From Gordionus sp. m RMFG-2023 (taxonomy: Eukaryota > Nematomorpha > Gordioida > Chordodea > Parachordodidae), in contig NC_088775.1 of the NCBI RefSeq assembly GCF_954871325.1, positions 7,603,561 to 7,667,560 on the forward strand: a stretch of DNA of 64,000 bases, in the 5' to 3' direction. The notes under the pieces are model-generated. The model was not told where the DNA came from. It was given only the letters and a program-made list of their open reading frames with translations, and made no database searches. Positions 21,481 through 32,431 of the stretch are shown in pieces. A program made the position numbers and the translations under genes. Within the stretch, counting starts at the first letter, position 1. Every line of letters starts with the position of its first letter.

Positions 21481-22515
21481 TATCCGGCATAATTTTATGA
21501 AGCCCATTTTTAGAATGCATCCTTATTTCAAACTTTATTTGGACTTAGATATAAATGGGAAAAATAAATTAAATATAAAAATAACAAATTAATTCAGCAG
21601 TGATTAAATGCTGAACTTAATATGCGATTTTTTAGCACCCCTATAGAGGATATGATTATGAATAAAGATTTGACACTTATCAAATTTTGATTGATATTTT
21701 TAAAGATGATCATCGGGATTTTTTGTGTGGCTAAAAGTCCTTGCAGATAAAAGAGGATGTTTTCATGAAAAATTTTGAAAATGCTTTATTAGAAGCAATT
21801 TTTTATTTATAAGCATTTAATTTTTTATTTTGTATATAGATTGAGATATCAGTTTAATAAAATTTTTTTAGCTCACTTCAAAATTTGAATTTTAACGATA
21901 GAATTACAAAATTAGGCATACAGCACACCTTACAATAAGTAAAGTAAAAGAAAAAAATAATATCACTTTCTAGATATGTTTGTAAGAATGTATCTGTATA
22001 ATGTATCTGTAGAAAGCATTTTTGAACGATGCACCTGATCTGTTTTTTGATAAGTTTTTAGACGAGGTATATGTAACTAGATCCACTTTACTTCTCTTCT
22101 TCTCACCCCCCACCCCACCCCTATATATGTTCACTTCGTTCATTTCAGTATAAATTTTTTATTGGCGTTATCTGTTAAAATATGAGAACCGAAGATAGGG
22201 TGTCCCATAAAATTCATATAAATATAATAACATAATACAATTTACTGATATGATATGAACCTAAAGGGATAATGATTCATTTGTATTTGTTTGGCCTGAT
22301 ACGTTCTAAAACTGATGATAATCCTTTGTATATAATGTTGGGTTTGAACAATCTTAGCCACCCCCCCCCCCCCTCTCACCTCTCCACATTCCTTGGCAAT
22401 ATTTCACTAAACATCTATTATTTTTAAACTAAATGATTTTCTATTTTGTTAAACCATCTTGCACGAGAAGGTTATTTTCCCTATTTGTTTTGATATATGG
22501 GACCGACATTTTACA
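21481..22515. other. AT-rich sequence, no gene seen
   Basis: Contains weak GATAC scraps and a C13 tract (22,361). Around 22,198 the phrase GGGTGTCCCATAAAATTC resembles a mariner end, but no partner end was found. Confidence 0.5.
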
Positions 22516-22680
22516 TAAGAGGACTGCAATCGTTGTTTAAAAATTTTTTAAAATTTATTCGCCCGCTTATTTATCTAAAAATTTTGTTTAACCGGCCCGC
22601 ACGCCCGCCCGCCTAATATTTAAAAATTATTTTAATGTCTGGATTGGCTCTTTATTTATTTATTCTCTGAAGATTTTTTT
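22516..22680. mobile_element. GCCCGCC-rich element, left half
   Basis: CCGGCCCGCACGCCCGCCCG followed by TGGCTCTTTATTTATTTATT, matching 13,376-13,475. Confidence 0.6.
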
Positions 22681-22960
22681 TGAGAATTCTCAAAGTGGTT
22701 TTTTTGGATCAAACTTTACCTAAAATTCGGAATCTTTTTTAAAATATATTTTGTGGATTTATGCATAAAAAATCATTTCCAAAATCAGAAATTTTTTTTG
22801 AAAAATGATTTTAATCTTCTTTAAAAAATCTTTATTTTTGTTATTTTTTGCTCAAAATTTTGGGAAAAAAATAAAACTACAAAAAAAAATGTCTGACAAT
22901 ACAAATCAAATTTATGACACGTTTATTTCCTATATAAATAATTTGCTTTAATATTCCATG
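22665..22960. repeat. Dispersed T/A-rich repeat, copy 1
   Basis: GAAGATTTTTTTTGAGAATT then GGATCAAACTTTACCTAAAA recur at 56,645-56,720 with similar order and spacing. Confidence 0.6.
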
Positions 22961-23399
22961 AAAACCTATTTTTTTTTAAATATAAATTCACAGTTTTATT
23001 TATATTTTGATATCTGAAAACCAAAATGGTGTGTCACCAGCTGATTTGTGATAAAGCCACGTTTCAAAACGCATGTTAATGAATGACCCTTCATTTACAG
23101 TTAGCGCGAATTCGCGGGGGAGAATACACAATACATCGTATTTTGCTATAATTCACTGCAAATTCACTCTCACCATGAATGAGAGATGAATCAGCAGGGA
23201 AGTAAGAAAAAGGGAAAGGGGGAGGGGGTTCAAGTTGGGAATATTTTTTTAAAATGACATTTTGAAGAGCGATTGATGATTCTGATTATTAAGTTTGGAG
23301 CGGGTTTTAATGTTCCAAACTCTTCTTTACGATCAAAATTTTTTTAAAAACGATATAAAATAATATACCCTCTAAAATGAAGCGCACAATATTAAAGTT

Positions 23400-23512
23400 T
23401 ATGTCTTAGAGAGACCCATAACCCGGCCCGGCATAAAAAATGATATTACTTCAAAAATTCGGGCCGGGCCGGATCGAATCCGGGCTGAGTCGGGTTAAAT
23501 CCTTTTTAACTA
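23400..23512. mobile_element. GGCCCGG-type MITE fragment
   Basis: GGCCCGGCATAAAA and CGGGCCGGGCCGGATCG within about 110 bp. Too short to place ends. A further scrap (GAGATCTGCAAAGATCG) is at 56,093-56,140. Confidence 0.5.
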
Positions 23513-23927
23513 TTTGATGCCTGGCTTAATTTTTAGTTTTGCCAATTAGATCAGAGTTTTAATTATATGCGTTGATTTAAATTTGTAAGCAAAAATAAAC
23601 GTTAAAAACTAATTATAACTTTTATTTCTTAAAAATGTTGATTATTTAATAAATTTTTATCTTTATTTTAAATTTAAAAAAAAAATATCTTGTGGGAGAA
23701 TATGTGGTAGATTTTAGAAATGATAAACGAAAAATAATTGGATAGGAGAGTTTATTCAAAATCATTAATAATAATTCTCCTAATAACCACCCACCACCCC
23801 CCCCCCCTTTTTAGAAGAATTTGAGGGTTTATTTTAATCTACCTTTTGTTTCACTTTACTTTTTCTTCCTTTCAGAAAAATAATTACATTTTTATATACA
23901 ATATAATACATAAAGAATAAAAAAAAA

Positions 23928-23978
23928 CTAAGAGGGAAAAGTGAGTGTTTCGAAGAAACACTTGTAGTTCCCTTTTAG
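23928..23978 (+). other. 51-nt hairpin-forming sequence
   Basis: Outer stem CTAAGAGGGAA with TTCCCTTTTAG (11 pairs, one G-T), a 5x5 internal loop, inner stem AGTGTTTC with GAAACACT (8 pairs) and a 3-nt loop. No gene nearby. Could be a tiny foldback element or a structured RNA; nothing shows transcription. Confidence 0.5.
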
Positions 23979-24169
23979 GATTATTTAGGAATTATATTCC
24001 TATTACCCATGTATATAATTTAATATTTAAATTATAATAAGAACGTGTATTACCACAAAAAGGTGAAAAGAAATTACCATTTGTAAATAATAATAAATTA
24101 CTCGTATTTTTTTTTATTATAAAATATTGTTTTTTTTTAAAAAATAGTTTCATTTTACGTACTCAGGTC

Positions 24170-25809
24170 AATTCAGCGAAATCTTTATAGTGAAACACTT
24201 TTCCGCAAAACTTTTATATCGAATGTCGTTTATCGCGATAAAATTTTGTAGCGAAGGTAACGCGTAACAAATTCCGCCAATTTTTTTCCACGAAACATTT
24301 ATAGCGAAGACAATATCGCGAACCTACTATCGCAAATTTATTTCCGCAAAACCTTAACCGCGAATACTTTAGAGCGAATATTTTTAGCGAAAACTTTTTC
24401 ACGAACCCGTTATAGCGAACTCTTTGTAGCGAATTTTCTATCGCGAATGTATTTGCGCGAAGTCATTATCTGGAGCGCATTACTGCGAAACAATAAATAT
24501 ATTGGAATGCATTTATTTAAAAGATAAAAAAAATATTTAATATACCCACAAAAGTTCCTTAAATCACAAATGCATGTCATAACAACCCCCCCCCCCCCCC
24601 ATGCCCCTTTTCTATGTTAAGATATATTTATTTAAAAAAATATTTTTAAAATTTGATCTTTATGATTTGTAGTGATGGAGATGATTTGATACCTTTGTCA
24701 AGATGTTAAAAATGTTAACCCACACCTTTTAAACCAGAAGATATAGAGTGATTAATTTGAAAACTCAAAAAAAACATACTTAAGCACTTAAAAATTAGAT
24801 TAAATAGTAAAAATTGCTGAGCGATATATTATATTTTCTAAGAATTTTAATTTTGAGAAAAATTAAAATTTTTACTTGGCAACTTTTGGGAATTCAATAA
24901 AAAAATTACTTTAAGTAGTTTTAATTCTGAGTAACTAAGGGAAAAAAATTTAATATATATGTTAAAGCATAATTAGTGTTTGTCGATGTGGTAAACTTCG
25001 TGCTTAAGGCTACGTCTTAATATTAGATAAATTCCTAACAAATTTTTTTGAAAATGTTACTAATATTTTATATCTAAGTAAACGGAAAAGATAAAAAAAA
25101 ATATCTATAAGGATCGTAAAATCATAAGTTTCAACAATATTCTGAAATTGGGGAAATCGCTTTTAATTTAGATGTAATTGATTTTGAATCGCCATTCAAA
25201 ATCCGATAAAGAAGGTCTAATGAGTAATGTTATAGTTTTTATTTAGCTTATAACTGTTTTTGGTTAGTGACTGGCAAAACTGATCGATGAATTTATAAAT
25301 ATCAAGTACTCATCAGAGACAATAAATATTGACGCAATTCAGATATCAATTTCGCCAGTAAGGATCATGGTTTAACTAATGAACTCGATGATTCAATACA
25401 TAAATAAAGCCTAAGGAGTTTCTTGTCGTAAATATAGACTTCGAGGAAAAGCATAGTACAGGATAGCATTTATTATTGCCAAAACTAAGTTCACATAATA
25501 TAAACTTATTAAGGTTTAAAAAGAATATTAAAAAAATCTATTGAATCAAACTTGTACCTATATTTTTATTAATAATAATAGGTCTCAAAAATAAAATAGT
25601 CACTATTAGCAATTATCGCGATATTGACCTCGCTATAATATTATCTTCGCGAAATAGTTTTCACGATAATGACTGCGCTATAAAACTTTCGCGATTATTG
25701 ATTCGTTATAAAAATTATGCGATATTGTCTGCGGGATGTATTCGCTAATGTGGATTCGTGATAAAAGTTTCGCCATAAAATCCATACGCGATAAAAGTTT
25801 CACTGAATC
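24170..25809. mobile_element. 1.6 kb element with arrays of GCGAA motifs at both ends
   Basis: Ends ATTCAGCGAAATCTTTAT and, in reverse, GATTCAGTGAAACTTTTAT. The first about 325 bp (24,170-24,495) hold some twenty copies of TATAGCGAA-like motifs spaced roughly 16 bp apart, and the last 200 bp (25,610-25,809) hold the same motif inverted. The centre is AT-rich and non-coding, with a C15 tract at 24,586. Such subterminal arrays are typical binding sites for hAT- or Tc-like transposases. No target duplication was identified. The frames at 24,214-24,402 and 25,736-25,993 arise from the arrays. Confidence 0.75.
24586..24600 (+). repeat. Longest of a dozen poly-C/poly-G tracts (C15)
   Basis: Runs of 11 or more: C at 9,410-9,420, 10,145-10,156, 10,345-10,355, 18,472-18,484, 22,361-22,373, 23,797-23,807, 24,586-24,600, 27,744-27,755 and 30,315-30,327; G at 40,488-40,499, 42,066-42,076 and 55,064-55,075. 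Two of the G runs lie just inside the ends of the hAT at 40,461. Confidence 0.9.
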
Positions 25810-26035
25810 AAATTTTACCCACATTTGTTTCAATAAGAAAGAAAAGGATTTTATTTATTATAATATATTATCATTTATAGAATTACATACAATGATAACG
25901 CAAAACTTAAATTATAAAATGATGATAAAATACTGTATGTGTTTACATAAATCGTTTTCTATGATTAATGAATCTCAAATACCATTTTTTTAATGTTCGT
26001 TTGAGATGAGGGAGAAAAGATAGTATTGAATTATA

Positions 26036-26228
26036 CAGTGTTGTGCAAATTTAATTTATTAAACATTTCCATATTTTTTGATTTATTTGAAAATAAAATT
26101 AAAAAATTGTTAAAATAAGCAAATTTATTATATATTCTTATCAATTTTTTTACAAGTTAATTAATTTTATTTACAAAAAAAACAAATTAAAAAATATGGA
26201 AGTTTTAAATTTAATCTGCACAACACAA
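26036..26228. mobile_element. Tc1/mariner-like foldback MITE, 193 bp
   Basis: Ends CAGTGTTGTGCA and, in reverse, TTGTGTTGTGCA, flanked by TA on both sides (26,034-26,035 and 26,229-26,230). Arms share TTCCATATTTTTT. The TA duplication and the CAGTGTTGTGCA terminus are typical of Tc1/mariner. Confidence 0.82.
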
Positions 26229-26849
26229 TAAATGTATTACACATGCCATAGGGATACAATTAATATTTGCGTTTTTATATTTAAAAGTTTTAGTACTTCT
26301 TCGAATAATTAATCATTATTTTTTGAAAAAATATTAATATAAAAAAAACCACACAAAAGATAAAAATTGGGGGAAAGGAGGAATAGACAATTACGTACAA
26401 CATTTAACATTAAAAAATTTGAGGTTTTTTTATTTAAAATAAAAGATAAAATATTATTTAAAACTGATGATTCATTTTGAGTAGGCATTATGAGAATAAA
26501 GATATTTGAAAGATCTGAGATTAAGATGGGGATAAATTGCAACTTTTTCATTTTTTATATGTCTATATTAATATTATATACACAGATGAATATATATTTT
26601 TTTTAAATGACATCTGCTATATTTTGTTTTTTGTAAAAAGAAAATTTTAACCATAATTTTTTAAAAAGCGTGAAAAATTAACACAAAAAGAAGTGCGGAC
26701 ATTAATAATTAACCTTTGATAGTCAGCAAAGTGGATTATAATCTTCGATCACCGTTTGAAATAAAAACTTCTAACATATTATATTATCGATTTGAATCTA
26801 TTTATTTTCATTTCTTTTAAGTCATTTAGTTAATATTTACCGATTTAAC

Positions 26850-27038
26850 TAGTGTTATTAAACAGGTTCGGAGCAGATTTTTAAGAAACCAGAAAAAATA
26901 TTGCCTAGATTAATAGATGTTCAAACCTATGTGGCCATCTATACCCAAATCATTCAGGGGCTTGCGTAATATTTTTCTGCATAAAATATTGAGTTAGCCG
27001 TTTTCAAAAATCGGCTCGAGTCTCGTTCAACAACACTA
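26850..27038. mobile_element. Foldback hAT MITE, slightly shortened copy
   Basis: Begins TAGTGTTATTAAACAGG and ends CAACAACACTA. Flanks GATTTAAC and GCTTTAAA agree at 6 of 8. 189 bp, with small internal losses. Confidence 0.85.
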
Positions 27039-28494
27039 GCTTTAAATTTAACCGAAGTAGCATTGGTGGATAATATAACTTTCTGTTCTTAATTTAAGAA
27101 CTAAAGTAAGAACTAGGTAAAGATTAAATGAAACAAATAAACAGATGATATATCCATTTTTCTTATTTAAATTTTTTTTTTGGAAGACAACATAATTAAG
27201 TATAATACTTTTTGAATTTTTATATTTTTTTTTAAAAAAAAATTCTATTTAATATGGTATATAATTTAGAAGGAAGGCTTAAAATTAATAATAAATCACA
27301 TTATTTATATTATATTATATAAACGTACTTAAAATCTTAAAATTAACTTGGTTTAGTAAGAAATCCTATCAAAATCAAAACCAATTGCTAAAACAAACGA
27401 TAAATTTTATGAAGACTTGTTAAACAACTATCTTATTTTTTGCTTAACAATAACCAAATTTTGTATGAAATAAATATTCCATATTATACCCCGTAGCATA
27501 AAACCACCTAGTCGGCTTCAGAAAATAGAGTCCTTGCTGGATTAGGACCCGGATCTATACGATAGGCTATATACGCACTCACCGACTAGGCCAGACAATA
27601 TATAATGATAAATAAACGCCCATAAAAACAAAAACCGTTTGGCAGAATGAAAAGGTTCCACCCACAACTACAACACCCTCTAGACGTTAACGCCTTAGTA
27701 ACTACCTATCTCCCCCCTTTTAATTACTGTCTAGCGTTATTTACCCCCCCCCCCCTGGAGTGAAAGTTTCCAAATAAATCTATCGAATAGAGCATTCTAT
27801 TCAATCAGATCGCTAGGACAACTTAAATAAATTATTGTTTTATACATTTTGACTTAAGGCGATGAACAATGTCATCGATAGTAGCTTCTGGAGCTTTATT
27901 TTTGAAAAAATTTTTAAAATTCGTCATGGAAAAGAAAAAAAAGGTAATTCTATCTGAAATGTTAAAAAACGGAAAAAATATATCTAAAATTAGGATTATC
28001 GGTTTGTGTAAAGGTTTGTGCCGCATTTAAAATCCCTGATCCCCTGAAATATTCCTCAGCCGATAACTCATAAGTTTTTTCCCCATCTTTTTTTTTATAT
28101 AGGTTTTCCTGTAATTGATAACTATCAAGTATTGGTGAGTATACTCAAAATCATCTCCAGAAAATCTTTCTTAATTTCTAAATAAAAATATAGAAAATTG
28201 AGCAAAATCAGTGAACAAAATGCTCCGCATTATTTATTTTTTTCTTCCTCGCGGAAGTCATTTTTCAATATAAAATTCAATTTATTCTTTAAAAAGTCAG
28301 AAAAAAATTTTACCCATACTAACTTTAGGATTAACACACTTAGAACTACGTACAAGTATGATTATTTTTTAGAAGTAAAAATTAACTTAGTTGACATTGT
28401 TCCAAATTTAATTTTAATTTTTTGAGGCTTAAAAAAGGAAAAATAAATGTTCGTAGGCTCATACACCAGTTATCAATTTAAATATAACACCTAA
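27039..28494. other. AT-rich sequence with one GC-richer patch
   Basis: At 27,490-27,700 short inversions (ACCTAGTCGGCTTC, ACCGACTAGGC) and a C12 tract suggest an eroded MITE. Frames at 27,832-28,026 and 28,198-28,425 have A/T-driven composition and no support. Confidence 0.5.
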
Positions 28495-28705
28495 TCAGTG
28501 TCGTTAAACGGCACGATTTGGGTATATTTTTAAAAACGACCCGATTGAGGATTTTAGCCGAAATAATATTATGTAAGCCTCGAAATTTGGCAAATAAAGG
28601 CCCAAACCTTTATGCCATTTATACCCAAAATCTCTAGGCTTACTTAATATTGTTTTGGGCTAAAATCTTAATCTGGCCGTTTTTAAAAATCGGGGCCATT
28701 AGCGC
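28495..28705. mobile_element. Foldback hAT MITE, diverged copy
   Basis: Begins near CAGTGTCGTTAAACGGC; the palindromic centre with CCCAAACCTTTATGCC is preserved; the right terminal repeat is degraded (GGGGCCATTAGCG). Confidence 0.78.
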
Positions 28706-30954
28706 TAAACCCAATCAATTATATCAATTATTCGTAAAAAAATAAGTAGCTTCATTGCACAGAGGCTCAAGACGCTGTAAACAAATTGAAATTATTTTTT
28801 GGGCCAGATTTTATTTAAAATGTTCTTCTTCTTCCTTTTTAATAAATTCCCTTTTTTTTGCTCATTTTAGGATAGAAATACTTTTATTTTTTTGCTAATT
28901 TTGAAAATTTCTAAAAAGGTGGAACCTTGTTAAGTTTGAAAAGGCTACCGACACTACTAAAAGAAAATACATCAAATATTGGATAATATCCAATAATAAA
29001 AGATTTCGAAGAAGGGTATTAGTTCTTCTATCCTTGAGTTAATATCATTATAGCGATATCAACTGCAGAGATTACCTGTCTCTATACAACAGTTAGTGTC
29101 TTCGTGAACGGGGAAGCCTCCCTCACTTGTTTACGTAATGTGATGATTGAGTGAAAATATATTTGTTTCAGTTAACATCACCTGAACTTGCGGATGTTTT
29201 CTACCCGAGTTCGATATCCAACTTAGGAAACTTGTTTTTTTTACTATCCCACTTATTTATCATATACCAGTTTGTAGTGGGGGTGTGTATATAAATTTTA
29301 ATAAGATAACTATCCTATCCCACTTGTATAGATTTTGGACAAGGTAATTTTTTAAATGTGGATATTATTCATTGATCTTATGATCAGTCGAAATCTCTTT
29401 ATATTTATTTCGTAAATAATGGAAAATTTTTAACCATTAAAAAATAAGATAATAAATTATTTAGAGATGGTTTGAGAAGAGTTCCCAAGATTTTTAATGA
29501 ACTTAGGATAATTCTAGAATCATCAATTATAAAAAAAAACACTGATGAAGAAGAAGGGGGGGGTGAAACACAAAACAATGAAGAACGTATGTTAAGAAAG
29601 AATAATGAAAAAAATATCACCACATGAAGATCAAAAGATAAGAGTATATTTTATTTATATTTTTTTTGCGAATTTAGTCAAAGGTTTTGGCATTTTTTTA
29701 TACGAAAAAAGATTTTATATACATAAAAAAGGTTGATAAAAACCATATTCTTTCTTTTTTTTTAGAAAAGAACTAATATATGTATTTAATTAGATAGAAT
29801 ATATAATTTTTAATTTCATTAGTATTGCCTTGAAAATTATGTAAATGTATAATGAAAACGAAATTCTATAAATAGATTTTATATAAAAAGATTAAGTTGG
29901 CATTTATTATTAAATTTATTACAATGTCATATTTATTTTTTTCTATATTGTTTTAAGTTATTATTGTTCAATCATACTTATTATTAAATATGGTTTATGA
30001 TAGTAAATTAAAAGTTACACTCATAAATTAACTCCATCTATATTTATAAATCTTAATAAATTAGGAAACAATATATTATTTCTTAAAAAAGGATGCTCAA
30101 TATGAATTAAAAGCATACGTAGCTAGGGAGGGGTAGGCAAGAAAAAATTCGCCACCCCTTCCTTCAGAAATTTGCCTGTTCTCTTAAATATAATTTTAAG
30201 CTAATAAAAATCTCCCCGCCCCCCCTCTCCCAAAAATTTACACAATATATCACTATAAACAAGAATCTGAAAGATAATTTATAATATTTATGGGAAAGAT
30301 ACCACTAATTGTCACCCCCCCCCCCCCTTATAATCAAAATCCTGGTTGCACCAATGATTGGATAAATTTACACTAAATATCCTTTTTCTTTTCTTTTATA
30401 CAAAGTTCACATGTAAGGTGATTCCGTCAATTTATGATTAATATATATTTTTAAAAGGAATTTAATACTTAAATCTGTAAATAATATCTATAAATTGTTG
30501 AAAAATTAATTGAAATTCTGAACTCCATTTTTTTATGTACATGAATGAATGATATTGAATTTCCCTTACTCAATATTTACTTTATTTTTTTTATAAAAAA
30601 ATGAAATTAATAAAAAAAATTGAAGTGTATTGATACCTAAACCTTCGATTGAAAAATTAAAAAAAAAGAAGCTTTTCATATAAAATGGTGTAAAATAATT
30701 TATAATTTTCCATTTTTTTCCGGTGAGCTCTATTGAAAATCCATAAATTGATATAAATAACATCCACGCGGAATCTAGAAGTTTACTCGGACTTAGATAA
30801 ATTATGAAGCGAACTCTTTGAGATCGGATAAGATCGTAAAAATATTGGTCTACAAGGATTTATATTAGTTATTAGAAATGTTTTAGTAATTTAATTTATG
30901 TATGGTACAAAATTGGGATACGGAATCTATTGGGATGGAAAGTCCCTATTTAAA
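28706..30954. other. AT-rich sequence, no gene seen
   Basis: Frames at 29,405-29,623 and 30,566-30,763 are low-complexity Phe/Ser/Lys strings. A C13 tract is at 30,315. Nothing else recognised. Confidence 0.5.
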
Positions 30955-31430
30955 ATCATTTATTTACCAAGGAGAAATTTTAACATTTTTTGACCCAAAA
31001 ATGTATTCCATATGTGTGGACTACACATATCCTATTAATTTTAGACAATTCTAGCCATAAACTTTTCGTTATTATTTTAATTTATATGAAAAATAAGTGT
31101 TAGCCAAAAAAAAATGTGTTTTTATTTCCCGTGGGCAATGTATGTTTTTTTTAATTTTAAAAATCTGATAGTATTAAATACTTACCTTATGTAGACAATT
31201 TTGCCATTAACTTTTGAAACATTTATAATTAATATATAAAATCTTTGAAAACACGTAAATAAATTATATTAAGTTAAAAATTTCATGGGAAAATTGCCTG
31301 AAATTCTTATGGATAGGTATTCCAAACATGATGAAATACATTTTCGGTAAAATCTGATTTTAAAATTTAAAAAAAAACATTAAAAAATGATCTAAAGTAA
31401 GTTGATAAAATTTTTTATAATGTCAAACCG
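30955..31430. mobile_element. Palindromic MITE family 3, extended or doubled copy
   Basis: Two successive left-arm-like segments (30,990-31,080 and 31,130-31,210) precede one right arm (31,270-31,390, with TATTCCAAACATGATG and GGTAAAATCTGATTTT). Confidence 0.65.
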
Positions 31431-31604
31431 TTCGAAATATAAACTAAAATTATTATTTTGCGACTCGATTTTTTTGCTTTGCTATCTTTTATACCTTATG
31501 CGCTAGAACTCGAAACCTCTAGAGGGCTCAGGTATGGTTTTAACCTAACACTGCATTAAAACTGATTTACTTTTCTTATACAATGAGGTATATGAATTAT
31601 AGTC

Positions 31605-31790
31605 CAACTCAAGGAAATTGCCATTACAAATGCTTGATTTATTTAAATTTCGATGTCTATTTATAATCACATGACCTCTCATGTTTGACGGGCCAAATGA
31701 GGATTATTTTATTTATAAATCAATCTAAACCCTTAACCCATATTTCTAACCCTTTAATTCTTACTCCTTACATATAAATACTCGTTTAAT
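31605..31790 (-). repeat. Dispersed repeat (GTTGGACCATAATCA family), inverted copy
   Basis: Reverse strand reads GTAAGGAGTAAGAATTAAAG, GGCAATTTCCTTGAGTTGG and ACTATAATTCA, matching 53,860 and 62,440. Confidence 0.6.
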
Positions 31791-31890
31791 TTTAAATATT
31801 ATTTCATCCAAATTAAAAATAATTTCATTCAGTTCAACATTCCTCGATTTAAGAGATTATCTGTATTATTGCCAATGACATATAATAATA

Positions 31891-32172
31891 CCTACATTGA
31901 TGATGCATTCATTAAAAGTGTACATCAATGAAAACAGCTGGGGACGGCAGTTTGATTACTCATATCATTATTAAAAAAATTTTAACAAGAGGCCAATTTA
32001 TTCCTATGTCTGACGCAAACTTTATTAAAGATAATAAGGAAGCAAGTTATCAATTTAATAGTAGCTTTTAATATGAGAATAATTACTATATGGGTTACCA
32101 AAATGGCGGGTCCAGTTGATTTGCATTCAACGACGCCTTCACAAAGGCATTATTATGAATGTATCGTCTAGG
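31891..32172. mobile_element. Tc1/mariner-like foldback MITE (GATGCATTCATTA), copy 1
   Basis: 282 bp between TA dinucleotides. The left end has TGATGCATTCATTAAAAGTG and the right end ATGAATGTATCGTCTAGG. About 260 bp downstream of the pseudokinase stop codon. Confidence 0.8.
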
Positions 32173-32431
32173 TATTATATTATGTCTTTGATTATTACGG
32201 ATACAACTGCCAATTATCGTCAAATTAAATGTTGTTTTTTATACGTTTTTATTTGGTTAACTTGAATTGACTGAAAAAAAAACAATATTTCTTTTTTTTA
32301 AAAAAAATCTTTGCTTAATTTTCAATATACTTTGATCACACATATTTTTTTTAAAAAATAACAAAACATTAAAAACCCTTTTTTTCTTCTCCATCTTTTT
32401 TTCTTCAGATTATTATTATTATTTTATTTTT

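Noticed and set aside
22190-22215. GGGTGTCCCATAAAATTC as a mariner end
   Set aside because: No partner end or transposase sequence found within several kilobases.
24170-24495. GCGAA array as a CRISPR or satellite
   Set aside because: Motifs are short and degenerate, with no conserved repeat-spacer unit, and the same array appears inverted at the other end of the element.
29195-29230. GAGTTCGATATCC as a tRNA B box
   Set aside because: No matching A box or acceptor stem; no tRNA was found anywhere in the window.
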